Source: Microplitis mediator (Eukaryota; Arthropoda; Insecta; Hymenoptera; Braconidae). From it: a DNA stretch of 64,000 bases. The notes below the pieces were generated by a model, which saw nothing but the letters and a program-made list of their open reading frames with translations, was not told the origin of the DNA and did no database searches. The position numbers and the translations under genes were made by a program. The DNA is taken from NCBI RefSeq assembly GCF_029852145.1, contig NC_079973.1:26678422-26742421 (forward strand), in the 5' to 3' direction. Position 1 is the stretch's first letter. Each line of letters starts with the position of its first letter. This document shows, in pieces, positions 37,629-50,394 of this stretch.

Positions 37629-40265
37629 TTAAATTTGAATAGCAGCTAAATTGTAAGTTGTTTTTATTTTATTCTGTTTATCCCGGAGGATCAACAGACG
37701 ACGACAGGCAACACTGGCAGTCATTGCACGATTATCGCCACGTAAAATTTGATAATTCGCCCGTAAACTTACTCGGCGTAAATTATTTGGAGCTACTGGT
37801 CTGCCGCCAGCGAATGCGAACCTGAAAAAATTTTTTAGTTTTTTTAGACAAAAGTTTATTGCAATGGAGACATAAAATTTTTTAACATTTTAATGACGTG
37901 TCGGTGAAATCACTTATGCGTCATATGTGACATTTTGACCCCAGCGTAAAAAAATTACCGATACTCCAATTTCATATTCAATAAATTCTGGAATATATTT
38001 TTTACTTTCACAAAAAATTTAAATTTTGACCCTGTGGAATTTTTTAAACCGAAAAATATTTTTTTAAATTCAAGTACGCGAAGGTTTTTAAATTTTTATA
38101 AAAGAAAAAAAATCTGGGTCTTGTGTCAAAGATAAACTTAAAATTTTGCCCCGTACGTAATTTTTCTAAATAAAATCATTCTGAAGGATGAGTGGTGAAT
38201 TTTTGTAAGAAATAAATTGAAGGTCTCAGTCGGCGCGAAAATTTTTAAAAAATTGATGCAAAATCGCCTGGAGTCAAAATGGCACCCGCGTTATTTAAAA
38301 TTTCAAAGAATAGAAACAAAAAAATAATAAATATATACAAGGTAAGTAATAATACCTTATTTCCCGTCGAGGTCCACGTAAAACAGAATCAGGAAATGTA
38401 TTGAGTCTATCACCAGGTGATTTCGAACTGGGACGTACTTTGGCGTACCGTATTTTACTTCTTACAATGATAGGAAGTAACCGTGGCAAAATTTCTTTAC
38501 TTTCTTCATTGTCTATTGGTCCCAAGTAAGGCAACAATGAGTCGCCATAATGTTCACTTAATAATTTAAGGTCTGGTAATTTATTATTCGATCTCACTAG
38601 AGCGTTAACTGAAAGCTATCAATTAAAACAATTAAAATATTTATTAATCAATGACTTTTTAATTAAATAAAATACTCACCGCGACTTGGTGCCACAGTCT
38701 CGAACCCGAAGGCGCCTCGTTCAGAAGATTTCCCAACGACATCAGAGGGTCTGACGGCTGAAAAAATACCAGAGGCTGGATCCCCACCAGCAGCTCCAGA
38801 GCAGTTATTTTTTTCTTGTTCATTGTACTGCCGGGTTTGTCGTCTTGCGACAGAACGTTTTCTAGCATCGGTAGAAATTTGTCGGCAGTTGCTGGCCACC
38901 TGAGCATCAGCTTCAACGCACAAGTCTTGAATAATGTTTCTACGTTTGAATCTATGAAACTTTGCCCCAGTAACAGTTCTAGTAATAATTCTGTCAACTT
39001 TTCCACCTGAAATTTTAATTAATAACGATAATTAGAAATTAATTATTTATTTATTGATGTATTTTATAAAAATAAGTACCGAATTTATGTGGTACGGGTA
39101 TCCAGTTCCAGTGTTTGATGTGATTGCAATAATGAGTTGACACGCACGTGTTGTAACACGTGTGTACTGAGCGTTATTTGAAATCACAGTTGACCTCGCT
39201 ATCGAAACTAAAATATTTAATATCCCTTCCCCGTCAAAATGACTATTATTTGTACAGTCGTTCAGTAAAACCTGTAAATAAAATAAATAATTAATTAACA
39301 ACCAAAAGCAAACAAATAAATCTGCAAGATGGACAAATCCACCTGGTCCCCAGTATCCTTAAAAATTATTTTTTATAGATTTCTGTCTCAAAAGCGTGAT
39401 AAATTTTTTTTTTATTCTTATCAGTCATTAGTAAAATATCAGAATGAGAAGTAAATAAATTTTTCAGCAAAATATCAATCATCAGTTTGATCCTTACTAC
39501 GGAGTAACAAGTCAGTTAATTAGGGAGCAGAATAAATTGCGATAAATTTTAACATCAGAATGCTGACATTCAAAACCTCTGTACCTGAAATGTTTTTTTG
39601 GATCCATTAAATAGAATTTTTAAGGCGCGTTTAGCGTAAGCATGACGAAACTCGGTATTTTTATCCTCCATAAGTTCGTCTTCATCACAGAGAGGTTCGC
39701 TGGCTTGCGACAAATTAACCGGTTCCAAAGCAACGCTGGCCACATCAACGACTTCTTCATGTGGTACAAACACTTGGGCTTCTGTGTGGTAGGATGGCAT
39801 TGGGTCTGGCGACCCGTATACTGGGTCAGCATCACAGAGAGTCGTGATGACAGAGTTGACATCAGAGGAAAGGAGTTTTTTCCTGCAGCTGTGGCTCAGT
39901 CTCGTCACACATTTCTGTAAATAAAATTCAGTTTAATTTAGTAAATAAACCAGTCGCGAATAATTAAAAAATATTGACAGTAAGTTCATGCTCACGTGTA
40001 AAATTTCTCGCAAGCGGTAGGAAGCATCCTCGGCGAGTTTCTTTGATAACGAGTCAGGAAGAGGGTGAAGGCCCAGCTCCTCGCCGATCGCGGATATCCA
40101 GTCAGTGCTCAGTACTGCGTATCTACGCTGGTTATTACCGTTGGTGATACTCGTGCTGTTATTGCTCGTACTCGTGGTTGTTGTTGACGAACTATTATTG
40201 TTTTTCGACGCATAGTTGTGATTTGTTGACGATGACAGGTTAGTTTGATGAACTATTTCTTTCAT
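37629..40265 (-). CDS. TAF6L: TAF6L/Saf6-like histone-fold SAGA subunit
   Basis: TAF6 paralogue expected in the SAGA acetyltransferase complex rather than TFIID. Six exons on the minus strand (40265-39996, 39914-39585, 39271-39080, 39006-38680, 38615-38356, 37821-37629) give 523 residues with all phases matching. The N-terminus is a Ser/Thr/Asn-rich low-complexity run. A histone fold follows (STDWISAIGEELGLHPLPDS, then LAEDASYRLREILH, residues about 50-95). Next comes the TAF6-family linker (SPDPMPSYHTEAQVFVPHEE), then a HEAT-like helical middle and C-terminal region. In exon 5 an acceptor at the TGATAG just upstream keeps frame, whereas a nearby TTTCAG acceptor would introduce a stop. TAF6 itself is the alternative; the divergent linker favours TAF6L. 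It shares a short divergent promoter with AGK. Confidence 0.8.
39300..39584. other. TAF6L: TAF6L intron without recognised features
   Basis: AT-rich intron of about 310 bp (39272-39584), the longest in the 5' half of this gene. No element or ORF recognised. Confidence 0.4.
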
Positions 40266-40581
40266 TATTATTAAATAAATTATTTTAACTCAACATAACA
40301 ACATTTAAACACTCACGGAATTATTTAAATAATTACTTCATTATTATAAACAATTATATTTTTATTTCAACGTTTAGATGATCGTGATCATGAGAAATGT
40401 CACATACTATATATGCAGTTGTACATTAACGTAAATTTGTGTTTACTTTAAATATTATCGACTGTTGGATAAAAAACTATTCTGCATTTTTCAAAGACAC
40501 CTGAAATCTTCATAACCTGAAAAAATTATATACTCTGATTAGATCAAAGTGTAATGATCGGAGTGACATGAAAGCACAAGA
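40266..40581. promoter_or_regulatory. Bidirectional promoter region, TAF6L / AGK
   Basis: Only 316 bp separate the two start codons of these head-to-head genes, so both promoters and leaders must lie here. It includes the palindrome-like GATGATCGTGATCATGAG near 40377 and GATTAGATCAAAGTG near 40536. No factor site is assigned. Confidence 0.55.
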
Positions 40582-42549
40582 ATGTCACGTGTAATTAAAT
40601 TTTTTAACACAATTAAGAATAATTGGAAGAAATCTGTAGTTGGTGCAGCTGCACTATCATATGGAGTTTCTTATGCCAATCAGAGTTATCAGTAAGTGTT
40701 TTTTTAAAATAAGATTATTTTTTAGTTGATGAACTTCACTACTCCACTTGTTTATTTACTTAATTATTTATTTATTTTTTAGAGCAAATCTGTTGATGAC
40801 AGCTTACTGCAAAGAAGCTGTCAAATATGGTGACGAAATTATCCCACCAACTCGAGCACCCCGGCACATTACAATTATTTTGAACCCGGTTGCCAGGAAA
40901 AGGTTTGTTAATTAATTAAGTATGATAGTTATTTGGTAATTTATTTTATTGAATTTAATTGTTGTCTAGGAAAGCCAAGAAGTTGTTTGAAAAATACTGC
41001 GAGCCGCTATTTCATTTGGCGGGAATATCAGTGACGATTCTCCAAACGGAGAAGGAGAGTCAAGCGAGGCAGTTGATTGAGAACTTGAATACCAGCACAG
41101 ATGGTATTTTAGTTGCTGGAGGTGATGGCACTTTGCTGGATGTCGTTACCGGGTTGATGAGAAAGTGCAACGGCAGTACATTTTGCGCACAGCAAATTCC
41201 TATTGGTATTTTGCCTCTAGGCGAAGCAAACAGAATAGCTAATTCAATTTTTGGTAGCAAACATGATGAGCTACCTCACATACGCCAAATGATTGACGCT
41301 TCCATGGCCGCGGTTCGCGGTATCACCAAGTTCATTGATGTCGTTAAAGTTGAACCACTTGAGGTATTTGTTTTTTTAATAAATTATTTGCTGATGATTT
41401 TATTGTTCTTTTTATGTTGACAGCAAGACGAGGAGAATTCAATAAAACCAATTTATGCACTAAGTTCTATCGAATTGGGCGCGTGGAGAGACGCTGATTC
41501 TAGAAAAAATAAATACTGGTACTGGGGAAACTTGAGAAGGTATTTTAGTTTTTTTAAAAATTATTTACTCATTGGGAACTCGAGTAACTTTAGACCGAGG
41601 GTCAAAATTCAATTTAAATCTCATTCTCAAGAAAAAAATTCTTTGAAAAGAATCAGAATTTTTAAAAATTCTCTTATAAATAAATAAAATTTTGATCAGT
41701 GAATTAAATTTAATCACCAATTATTTGCTGTCATTTCTCAATAAATTAAACTTCGATTATAAAATAAAAAGAGGACATTTATTTTAGAATAAATTCTGTT
41801 GCAGATATGTGACGTATGTATTTAATGGATTTAAAAATGATCTTAATTGGAATTGTAACGCTACAATAAGATACACGGATCCATGTCCCGGTTGCTCAAA
41901 ATGTTACCAGCAAAACCAGTCACCCGGGCAATCGGATGTTAGATGGTGGCATGTATTTATTCCTAAAAAAATAACCTTTGGCCAGAGTAATCAAGTCGAT
42001 TACAGTAAAGTCAAAAATGATGACTGTGATAAGTTCAAAGAAACTCATGTTGCAGCAACTGAGCTAAGTTTGGTAACAAATAATTTAAATAATTCACAGT
42101 CAGGTCCGCCGGCAGTCAAATTACAAGTCGGTAAGTTATTAGTAAATATTTATTATTAATTATAAACATATTTACAAATACAAATTATAAAAATAATATT
42201 AATTAATTAACTAATAAAAATGATTTTTGGAAGGTCCTGAATCCATAAATTACATTGAATTTGTCACTGAAGGATGGAGGCGGATCAAAGGTAAAAAGAA
42301 AGTAATAGAAAATATATTTGAGGCTAAAGAAATTGAATTTCTTCCCGACTCAACAGAAGACTCTGTAAGTATACTTACTAATTTAAAAATTTTTTTTAAT
42401 TAACAAAAGTTAATTACTAAATAAAAAAATATTCTACTTTTTTCCAGAATAAAAAAGAAAATTATTTTTCAATAGACAACGAAGAGTTTGAACTGAGACC
42501 GATGAAAATAAAATTAATTCCTAATGCTGTAAAAATATTTTGCCCGTAA
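40582..42549 (+). CDS. AGK: Acylglycerol kinase, mitochondrial
   Basis: Lipid kinase of the DAGK catalytic family that phosphorylates mono- and diacylglycerol; in mammals it is also a TIM22 carrier-translocase subunit. Seven exons (40582-40691, 40783-40902, 40970-41363, 41424-41539, 41805-42130, 42234-42364, 42448-42549) give 432 residues, near the usual 420. The N-terminus has a basic start and a short hydrophobic stretch (SVVGAAALSYGVSYANQ), fitting mitochondrial membrane attachment. The catalytic domain shows HITIILNPVARK, the ATP-binding GGDGTLLD motif (residues about 127-134) and GILPLGEANRIA. A cysteine pair (CPGCSKC) sits in the middle. It is divergent from TAF6L and convergent with the scavenger receptor. 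Confidence 0.93.
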
Positions 42550-42898
42550 TACATGTTAACAATTGATATTGTTTATTTTTTAAATTTTATTTTATATATA
42601 TAATTAATTGAGCTACTCTTTAAATAGACTTTAAATATGGTAAAGTATCACTGCCGTTCCTATTTTATTTAAATATTTGAATCTTTAATGAATTATATAA
42701 TTTTAATACTTTTAAATCTGCTAACAAGTCTGATTGTTATTAATTTCGAGGCACTTAGTATCACCAATACAAGCTTAACTAACATCAATTAACATTATAA
42801 ATTATGTCTACATTATTTCTTTCACATCAAAGTATTTTAACAGCTGAATACTTTTCAATATTTTTTAAATTATTTAAACCCACGATTTATTTTTAACT

Positions 42899-43322
42899 GT
42901 TACGGCCGTACTCAAATTACGTAAAAAATTTAAGGCCAGAGGGAGTCAAAGTTTGTTACTGTTAGTGTCTGGGGGAGGGAGTTTCTAATTTTTAAAAGTA
43001 AACACAAAACTTAATAATTAAAAAAAAAAATTAATTAAATTTGCCGCGCCGGAATTCGCCTATGGCTAAACGTAATTAATTTAAATAATTAAATACATCA
43101 TAATCATAACAATAATTTTTCCAATCCACCATAGATTTGTATTACCGGTCTATCAGTCGATAATTATAAATATATTTTAAATATGACCTATTCCAGGATA
43201 AAAAAAATTATGTACAATATAGAGGGGGGGAAGGGATGTTTTGATACGAATTGTTAATAAGAAGGTGGGGGTAAAAAAGAGATGCTAAATGTTTACGCAA
43301 TTTAAGTACGACCCCTTACCTA
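42899..43322. mobile_element. MITE-like element between AGK and the scavenger receptor
   Basis: The left part reads GGCCGTACTCAAATTACGTAAA and the right end, reverse complemented, GGGGTCGTACTTAAATTGCGTAAA, an imperfect terminal inverted repeat. The roughly 420-bp interior has G-rich tracts (GGGGGAGGGAG near 42972, GAGGGGGGGAAGGG near 43222). It lies between two convergent 3' ends and is non-coding. Confidence 0.65.
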
Positions 43323-43377
43323 AAAATGCGATTACTCGCTTTCTTTGTGATAAAAACTATTATTTTATTATTTAAAA

Positions 43378-46300
43378 TCACCCGTTACTTGACGGAGTAT
43401 TGACTTCCGTTTTGGGAATAAGCCGTTGATTGTCTTCGGAATTTCTGAACCTTTTTATCAAAAGTCCCGTTCCGATGAATGCCAGTAACAATCCAATGCA
43501 AGCTATTCCATAAAAGGTCACGTGCCCCAACAATGGCAGAGTCGCAATAAATTTAATTTGTTTTCCATATGATTCAGTCAAATTCGCCTCCTGTTTGAAC
43601 CACAGCACAGGCATGTAAACACGCGGTATGTCTGTATATATTCTGTAATTAAAATAAAAATAAATTAGCAATCAATAAGTCAACTTATCATCTTAATTTG
43701 ACTTACGACAAATGTTTGATCGGTTGAATTAATAAATTTAGTTGCAGACGAGCTTTGACTTGTAGCGGGATTCCGAAATTCTAAATAAAAAATTATCAGT
43801 TATGCAATTAGATATTTTTTGATAAAGAAATATAATAATTAATTACGTACTGGTTCAACGAGCATAGAAAATTCATGTTTATCTTTCGAGGGACTCAATC
43901 CGTCGACGGCGTTGAGATAACTCGGGTCCGCGAGATAAAAATGCGGCAAACTGATAAAAGCGGGAGCGCCAAATTTGCATGATGACACATTGAGCGCACC
44001 ACTGGGTTGACACTCGACATCCTGACAGTAGCAAGCACGTGATGGTACATCGGTACCATTGTCAAGCATCCTTGCAGTAGAAACATATTTTTTACCGACC
44101 AAACCTTCGTGCTCTTGTTGCTCGCTGTAGTCCAGGTTCAGCAGAGTGCAAACGTCTGGCGCGAAAATGTTAACCGACTTGTTTTCAGCATTCGTCGGCC
44201 ATATGTCACCTAGTGTGCCATTTATTGAGCCACATTCGTGTTTGAATATCTTCGATTTATTGCTGTAATTCCACTGCTGAATTATCCCCGTGTTCCATAA
44301 ACCTGATGATCCCGTTAGCATGTTGAAGGTTCCATCATAAGTTTCAGAATTGTTCCGCTGTAATTAAAAATTTTAATTTATTTTACTTATCCCTGCAATT
44401 AAAATATCTAGTGACAAATTTATTAAATTAACTTACGTTGTAAAACCAACCGAATCTAGAAAATGGTAAATCTTTAGTTACGTTTAATTTGTTAACTAAC
44501 TCGAGTAATTCATCATGATAACCATCGAATAATAACTCGCGTACTGTCTTAGTAATTGTTTGTGTTTCGTTGAGAATTTTCAGGACACTATTAACTGCAA
44601 GTAGTGCAAATAATCCTTTGAATCTTAATTTGTATCCTATTGACTGAAATTATTTGTTTGATTTAAATTACTCATTAATTAAAAAATAAATATGAAACTT
44701 ACGGCAGCTACTGGATTAATATTTGTTATTTTATCACTTAACGTTCCGTTTGATTTGGATGCTATGAAATGCCAGACACGTTTTTGTTGAAATGTTATCG
44801 TGTCATTTTCATTCCACACTTGATTTACTTTATAATCAACTTCACTGTAAGTTAAATTAATTAAGTAAATAAATCATGCAGTAGATTTATAATCAAATGG
44901 ACGTTTATAAAAAATTACCTGAAAACATAAGGACCCATTTCATTGAAATGAGGTTTGTACTTAGATTTTAATGAAAAGTCTTTGGGGTTCGTCCAATTAA
45001 AGAGATAAATTTCTAAGTACATCGGAATAGGTGTTTTTTCCCACATGGTGTAGCTTTGTGATGTTGGAGACAAGACAAGCTCCTGTGGAAATATCGAATG
45101 ATTTTTATAGACAAAACTTATGATAATTTTATTGTATTATCCCAAGTAGCACACGGTTTTATGACATCTATAAGACGACAATTTGGAGGCTGTTCGATCT
45201 GACGATAAGACAAAAAAATGTTGGCGACAAAGCGATCAGAAATTTGTGACCGGACAAATATCTGCTCAAAAGACTTGACATGACGACAAAAAGTAAATTA
45301 CAAATAATTGTCAAATAAAATGACTTAGGATGGAAACAAGAAGGCGAATTTCCTACGACGTCTAGGATCTCTGGCTGTGATATTTAGTCGTCACCAACAT
45401 CTGTAGGTCTTGTTGATGTAAAAAAAATTGGCTGACAAAATAAAATTTGTTTTGTCGTTTGAAAGACATCTTAAAGCTGTCTCTGAGCTACTTAGGATTT
45501 TATTGATAATATGAGTACTGACTTTAAAAAGTATTTTATAAAAAATGGAATTCCATAGGAAGCCAGCAGTTATCCCAGAACAAATAGCAGCGCAAGCAAC
45601 CCCGAAGATGATGCCCAATTTAAATCTGGAAATCCCCATTTTTTTGGGCTGCTGTCTGTAACAAAAATAAATACATTTTTTATTAACTAATTAAAATCTA
45701 CTTGACTTAAATAAAAATTAATAATTAAATTGCGGATTAAAAATTATTTAAAAATGGGCGCGCAAATATTTTATTTGTTTATTTAAAAATAAAAAACTTG
45801 TCTGTTGCTGTCACTGTCGGATTTTTTTACTTCTTAATTACTTTGAATATTTGAAATTAATCCTGATTAATTTAAAAAACAAACAATTAAAATTTCTTAC
45901 AATAAAGGTGTCGTTTCATCTTCTAACCTCGTTGAAACTGATTCAATTGACATATTTACAATAAATTATATACAATAATTATATATATAATTAAATAAAA
46001 TATTTATCATAACTACGAACTTAAATAATTATAAAAAATATTAGGAAACACTTTTTTTATTAACATAATAATCATTTGAGTGTCTCCATTTTTGAGATAA
46101 GACTCCAACTGATACTTTTTACGCACACATCGATGTAGATATACATATATATCTATATATATGTGTGTATACAAACATCGCATGTAATTACACTTGAATT
46201 TTTATGTGTCATTCCTCGAAGTTATAAATAATTAAAATTTCTTCTTCGAAATTTAAGTATTTTTAAGAGATTTGATAAGATTAAATAAATGAAACATATA

Positions 46301-48333
46301 TTTATTAATTTCAAATATATATATGAAAAATCTAGTGCGAATGGGTGACCTAATTATCAAAAGTATCTCAGCCCACGATGAAAATAAAAAAGTTTCCTTA
46401 TTTAATCACATGACCTTGACTTTTCTCTTCTCGTACGTCATATATATGTATATATACACACACACATATATATGAAAACATGTTTACATTGTCATTGGTC
46501 AGTTAATTTAAATTTGAATTCCTATTGTTACTCCATTCGTTATTATTTAAAATAAATATATAAATATAAATAAGTACCCGTTATTATTATTTTTATTTTA
46601 CTTATATAAGTATAATAGTATATATTATATATAATAATATGTTTTCAACAAATAATGTATCATGACTATGATTATTTTTTGTTTTTATTGTTACACAAAA
46701 GTCAAAAGGGTCAAAAGTATTTCAAATAAACAAAACTTTAATTGAAATTTCTTTTTTTATTTTTCAAAATTCAAAAATGGCGGTCTTATATTATTTATAA
46801 TCCTAAATTTATTATATAACTTATAATTATTATTAATAATAATTATTAAGTCTTACCGACTTTGCAATCCACTTTTATTTATTTTATTATCACCAGAATT
46901 TTCTAACTTTGTGTCAACAGTCTCTTGATTTTTAAAATCACTTTCGTCATTACGCTGATCATCACTCATTTCACTTGATAATGCAAGTAATTTTTCACTG
47001 ACTTCAATTATTTCTCCTCTGTACTCGCTATATATTCAATTTTTTTTTTTTTAATAACTGAGTTAAGGAAATGTTCGAAGTTAGTAAGTAATTTTATTTC
47101 TTCTATGGACGTAATGAGTAAATATATGGTGCGAAATGACTAATTTTGATGGAATATTTATATTTTAATTTTTGATAAAGGTGATATATACATATATATA
47201 CTACATTTAGTAAAGATTCCCAATAAGACTAAATTTAAAATCATACGACTTGATTTTTATACCAATGATTAAATTTTATACTTTTTTTCGTATTAAGTTT
47301 TAGATAATATTTTTTTTTTATGATAAAATCATTGTATATAATTAAGTATATATATGTATATATGTTTGTGAGTATATATGTATTTTAAATCTGATTAGGA
47401 CAGCAAACGATTGATAAAATTTAAAAACAAATGTGGAAAATTTAAGTCTTCTCCCAAATTTTATTTATTTTATATCTTATCAGCAATAAAAATAATCATG
47501 ACAATAATTTATGAACCAGGGGTCTGTGAATAGTTCGAATTATTTGTAAGTTTTCAAATTATTTGAAACTTTTCAAATTGATGGTAAATTTTTGAATTGC
47601 AAAATTTTCTTTTGAATGAATTAAAGTTGTAATATTTTTTGAAAAAATTCAAGTTTTTGTCAGAGGTACGTAGAGCTCAGACACGAATCTACGAAAAAAT
47701 TTCTCCAAATAAAAATTGAATACTTGAAAGCGGATCAGAATTTTCTCGATTCGAATCGAGTAATTTGAAAATTTTTGAATTATTCGTAAGTTTTCGAATT
47801 TAAAATCGAATCAAAATTTTCTTTTGAATGAATTAAAGTTGTAATATTTTTTGAAAAAATTCAAATTTTTATCAGAGGTACGTAGAGCTCAGACACGAAT
47901 CTACGAAAAAATTCTCCCGATAAAAATTGAACACTCGAAAGCTGATCAGAATTTTCTCGATTCGAATCGAGTAATTTGAAAATTTTTGAACTATTCGTAA
48001 CTTTTCGAATTTAAAATCGAATCGCGAAAATTCGAACATTCCTATTAAAAACTTTAGATTTATTGAAAATTATTTGATAATTTTTTTTTATAAAATTCAA
48101 TTTTAAAATGAATTTTTTCCATTCCAATTAAAGTTCATGAATATTTCAAATGATTTGATTTGGAAGTCAAATTAAACTGATTCATTGACTTTCATCTCGA
48201 ATTGTTAGTGCGATGCAATGATGGCGGGAATAAATTTAAAATAAAACAAAAAAGTTCTATTGCAAAAAAAATGACAATAAATATCTCACTGCATCGGTAC
48301 AAAATCCACGTCATCTTGGTGTTCATTATCCAT
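43378..48333 (-). CDS. CD36/SCARB1-family scavenger receptor with alternative first exons
   Basis: Two-pass membrane receptor for lipids or lipoproteins (croquemort/SNMP/SCARB group). The common exons are 45655-45523, 45082-44919, 44844-44703, 44643-44437, 44357-43851, 43780-43707 and 43642-43378. With first exon 45953-45901 they give 514 residues. The N-terminal membrane helix (LGIIFGVACAAICSGITAGF) is followed by the family block YLEIYLFNWTNP and GPYVF. The large loop has N-glycosylation sites and the CD36-type cysteine set (GACYCQDVEC-like region). The second membrane helix is near the end (GIACIGLLLAFIGTGLLI) with a short cytosolic tail. Three alternative first coding exons are listed separately. 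It is SCARB-like rather than a clear SNMP, and the exact orthologue is uncertain. Confidence 0.9.
45139..45498. mobile_element. MITE-like element in scavenger-receptor intron
   Basis: Left end ATCCCAAGTAGCACACGG and right end, reverse complemented, ATCCTAAGTAGCTCAGAG are related inverted ends. The second halves (ATGACATCT / AAGATGTC) also match. It is about 360 bp, directly beside the donor of exon 2, and non-coding. Confidence 0.55.
45901..45953 (-). other. Scavenger receptor alternative first exon A
   Basis: ATG exon of 53 nt encoding MSIESVSTRLEDETTPLL up to a GTAAGA donor. It ends in phase 2 and joins exon 2 (acceptor before 45655) as Leu-Gln-Gln-Pro-Lys-Lys-Met. The ending DETTPLL resembles an acidic dileucine endosomal sorting signal. 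Confidence 0.7.
46857..46969 (-). other. Scavenger receptor alternative first exon B
   Basis: ATG exon of 113 nt (MSDDQRNDESDFKN onward, highly polar) ending at a GTAAGA donor in phase 2, so it joins exon 2 in frame as Arg-Gln-Gln-Pro. It gives a 37-residue cytosolic N-terminus instead of 17. Confidence 0.65.
47517..48046. mobile_element. Inverted-end element with internal tandem duplication
   Basis: The left part reads AGGGGTCTGTGAATAGTTCGAA and the right end, reverse complemented, AGGAATGTTCGAATTTTCG, weak terminal inverted repeats. It lies between first exons B and C of the scavenger receptor and loosely resembles the element at 1120-1288. Confidence 0.45.
47601..48022. repeat. Two-copy tandem repeat, period 212 bp
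   Basis: AAAATTTTCTTTTGAATGAA begins at 47601 and again at 47813. Both units continue nearly identically through GTCAGAGGTACGTAGAGCTC and CGATTCGAATCGAG. The few differences show a fairly recent duplication. Confidence 0.85.
48290..48333 (-). other. Scavenger receptor alternative first exon C
   Basis: ATG exon of 44 nt (MDNEHQDDVDFVPM) ending in CA before GTGAGA, again phase 2, so it joins exon 2 in frame. It lies 2.6 kb upstream of exon 2. Being short, it is the least certain of the three. Confidence 0.5.
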
Positions 48334-50394
48334 TTCCCGTTGTATCATTCTTGTAGCGCAAATTAATATATATATACTTATAATAAATATCAAGAAGATA
48401 AAATTCCATGAATTATATTGAACTATAGACACCGATAATTACATAAACCCCAATTATTTATCTCACATTACTTAATTTTAAATAAATATCGTTATCTGAT
48501 TTATTATTTCGCTCCTGATCACTATCTATTTATTATTTTATTGGAGACGTTGATTTGAATTGTAGGTGAAGATATGACTGATGGACTAGGCGATGCTGCG
48601 TAATGATTTGCGTGATTTAATTAATACAGAAGATGGTGATAATAATAAAGGACATTGATTTAAATATCAGTCAGCAATCACGCGTACAAAGTTCATAATT
48701 ATGTCTCATGATCATGAACCTTTTTGATTATTATATTTTATAAAGATTTAATTATAAACATTTAATTAAAAAAAAAAGATTTTTCTATTGATCGAATCAT
48801 TACTCACTTCTTCAATGACTCAGTTTTCGAAATCCCGTGGGTGGTTTATGATAATGAGTTGTTTTGCTATTCCGTCACTCATTTAATTATACATAATTTA
48901 TATTTTTATTTATTTTGTAAACAATTTGTTTTATTATACTTTTATAAGTTATTACCATTGGTAATAGTTTCCATTTAAATCTACGTAATAATTATTGGAA
49001 ATTATATATTTAATACGTAAATTAAATGACCCAGACATTTTTATGTCAAAGGTCGACTAGTCCATTAAATGATAAAATAAAATTGTCATTGATAGAATCT
49101 AGATTAATATATAAATTATTATTACGTTGATATAAATAATTATACAACAGTAATTAAAATTAAGTCATAAAATATTAAATAGTGAGAGTTATATTTTATT
49201 TATTTTAAGAAGTGAAAGTGTCGAAGAAATTCACGGCTAATGATTTTTATACTTTCCAATCATTATAAAAAATCTATCACTCATAATAATAATTAAAATT
49301 ACTCCTATAAAATAATTAAAAGTTTTAACGTAAGTTTAAAAATTTAAAAATACTTACTAGTTTTTTTTGCTTGACTACTGTTTTAAAATATTTTTTTTGT
49401 ATTTGTTAATTAGTATCACTGGTAATTATTTAATTGACAGTACAACTGACGTTCAATGCACTTTTGTACCGCGATTGTTAATTTATTTACTGATATGTAA
49501 CTTTACAAGGAAAACCGGTACGGTAATAAACTCGATAGCAGAATAATGTATACATATATTTGTATATATATGTATTGTATGAGGCCGTCGCGGTTTAAGC
49601 GAACGGACAAGACTGACGGTTAAATATTTAGCTTCACGTGGTATCTATGTACTGGCAGTTCATGCGAGTTTAAAGTAAAAAATCTGGTGGGGAGCTAACA
49701 GTTCATGGATCACGTTTTTTAAATAATAAATTTTTACAGTATACTCTTACTCATCCTTTCTTAAATTACATACTCGATGCTTGTATTGATTGCATTACTT
49801 TCTAGTAAAAGTAATTAAACAATAAAATTTATCTTTGAACCCGACCATCGAAACTCTTCAACTTGAAGAATTTAATTTTTAAGGTCAACTGATAACGAAT
49901 TGGTTTATTGAAAAGAGATATTAAAATATATATCACTTAAATAAAGATAAAATTAATTAATTGTACGCGTAAATATTTTTACTTTTTTTTGGGTCAAAGT
50001 ACTGTAGTTAATTGCGAAGAGATGAATTTTTAGTTGCAATTTAAAGTATAGAATTCAAGTAAAACTTCTTTGCACGAGTTCGGATAAAAGAAATATTCTT
50101 TACTAATGATGTCGCGTCATTAGGGAATACATGAATAGACAGAGAGCATCATTGAGTTGAATAAAAATATAGTTGAGATTTTTTTTATTAAAAAAAAAAT
50201 TGAATAGATTTTTTTGAATATCGTGCAAGAATAATTTATTAAAGTGATGATTAAAATAAATATGTTTTAAATAAAATAATTGTAGGAAGTATTCGGTAAT
50301 AATTATTTATAAAAGACTAGTTTGTAGGCTGGTTTTACCTGAGTACCAGTTAATAGACGGACGTATTTTTAAAAAAATAAATAATTTAAAATGT
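48334..50394. other. Non-coding stretch between scavenger receptor and IFT57
   Basis: About 2 kb of AT-rich DNA holding the upstream region of first exon C and the 3' flank of IFT57. A short non-AT block near 49580-49640 (GAGGCCGTCGCGGTTTAAGC) could be a promoter or untranslated first exon. No ORF seen. Confidence 0.35.

Noticed and set aside
38600..38608. TTTCAG acceptor for TAF6L exon 5
   Set aside because: It would put a TAG in frame four codons later. The TGATAG acceptor at 38616-38617 keeps frame.
39570..39920. Plus-strand ORF opposite TAF6L exon 2
   Set aside because: A shadow of the minus-strand coding exon with no domain of its own.
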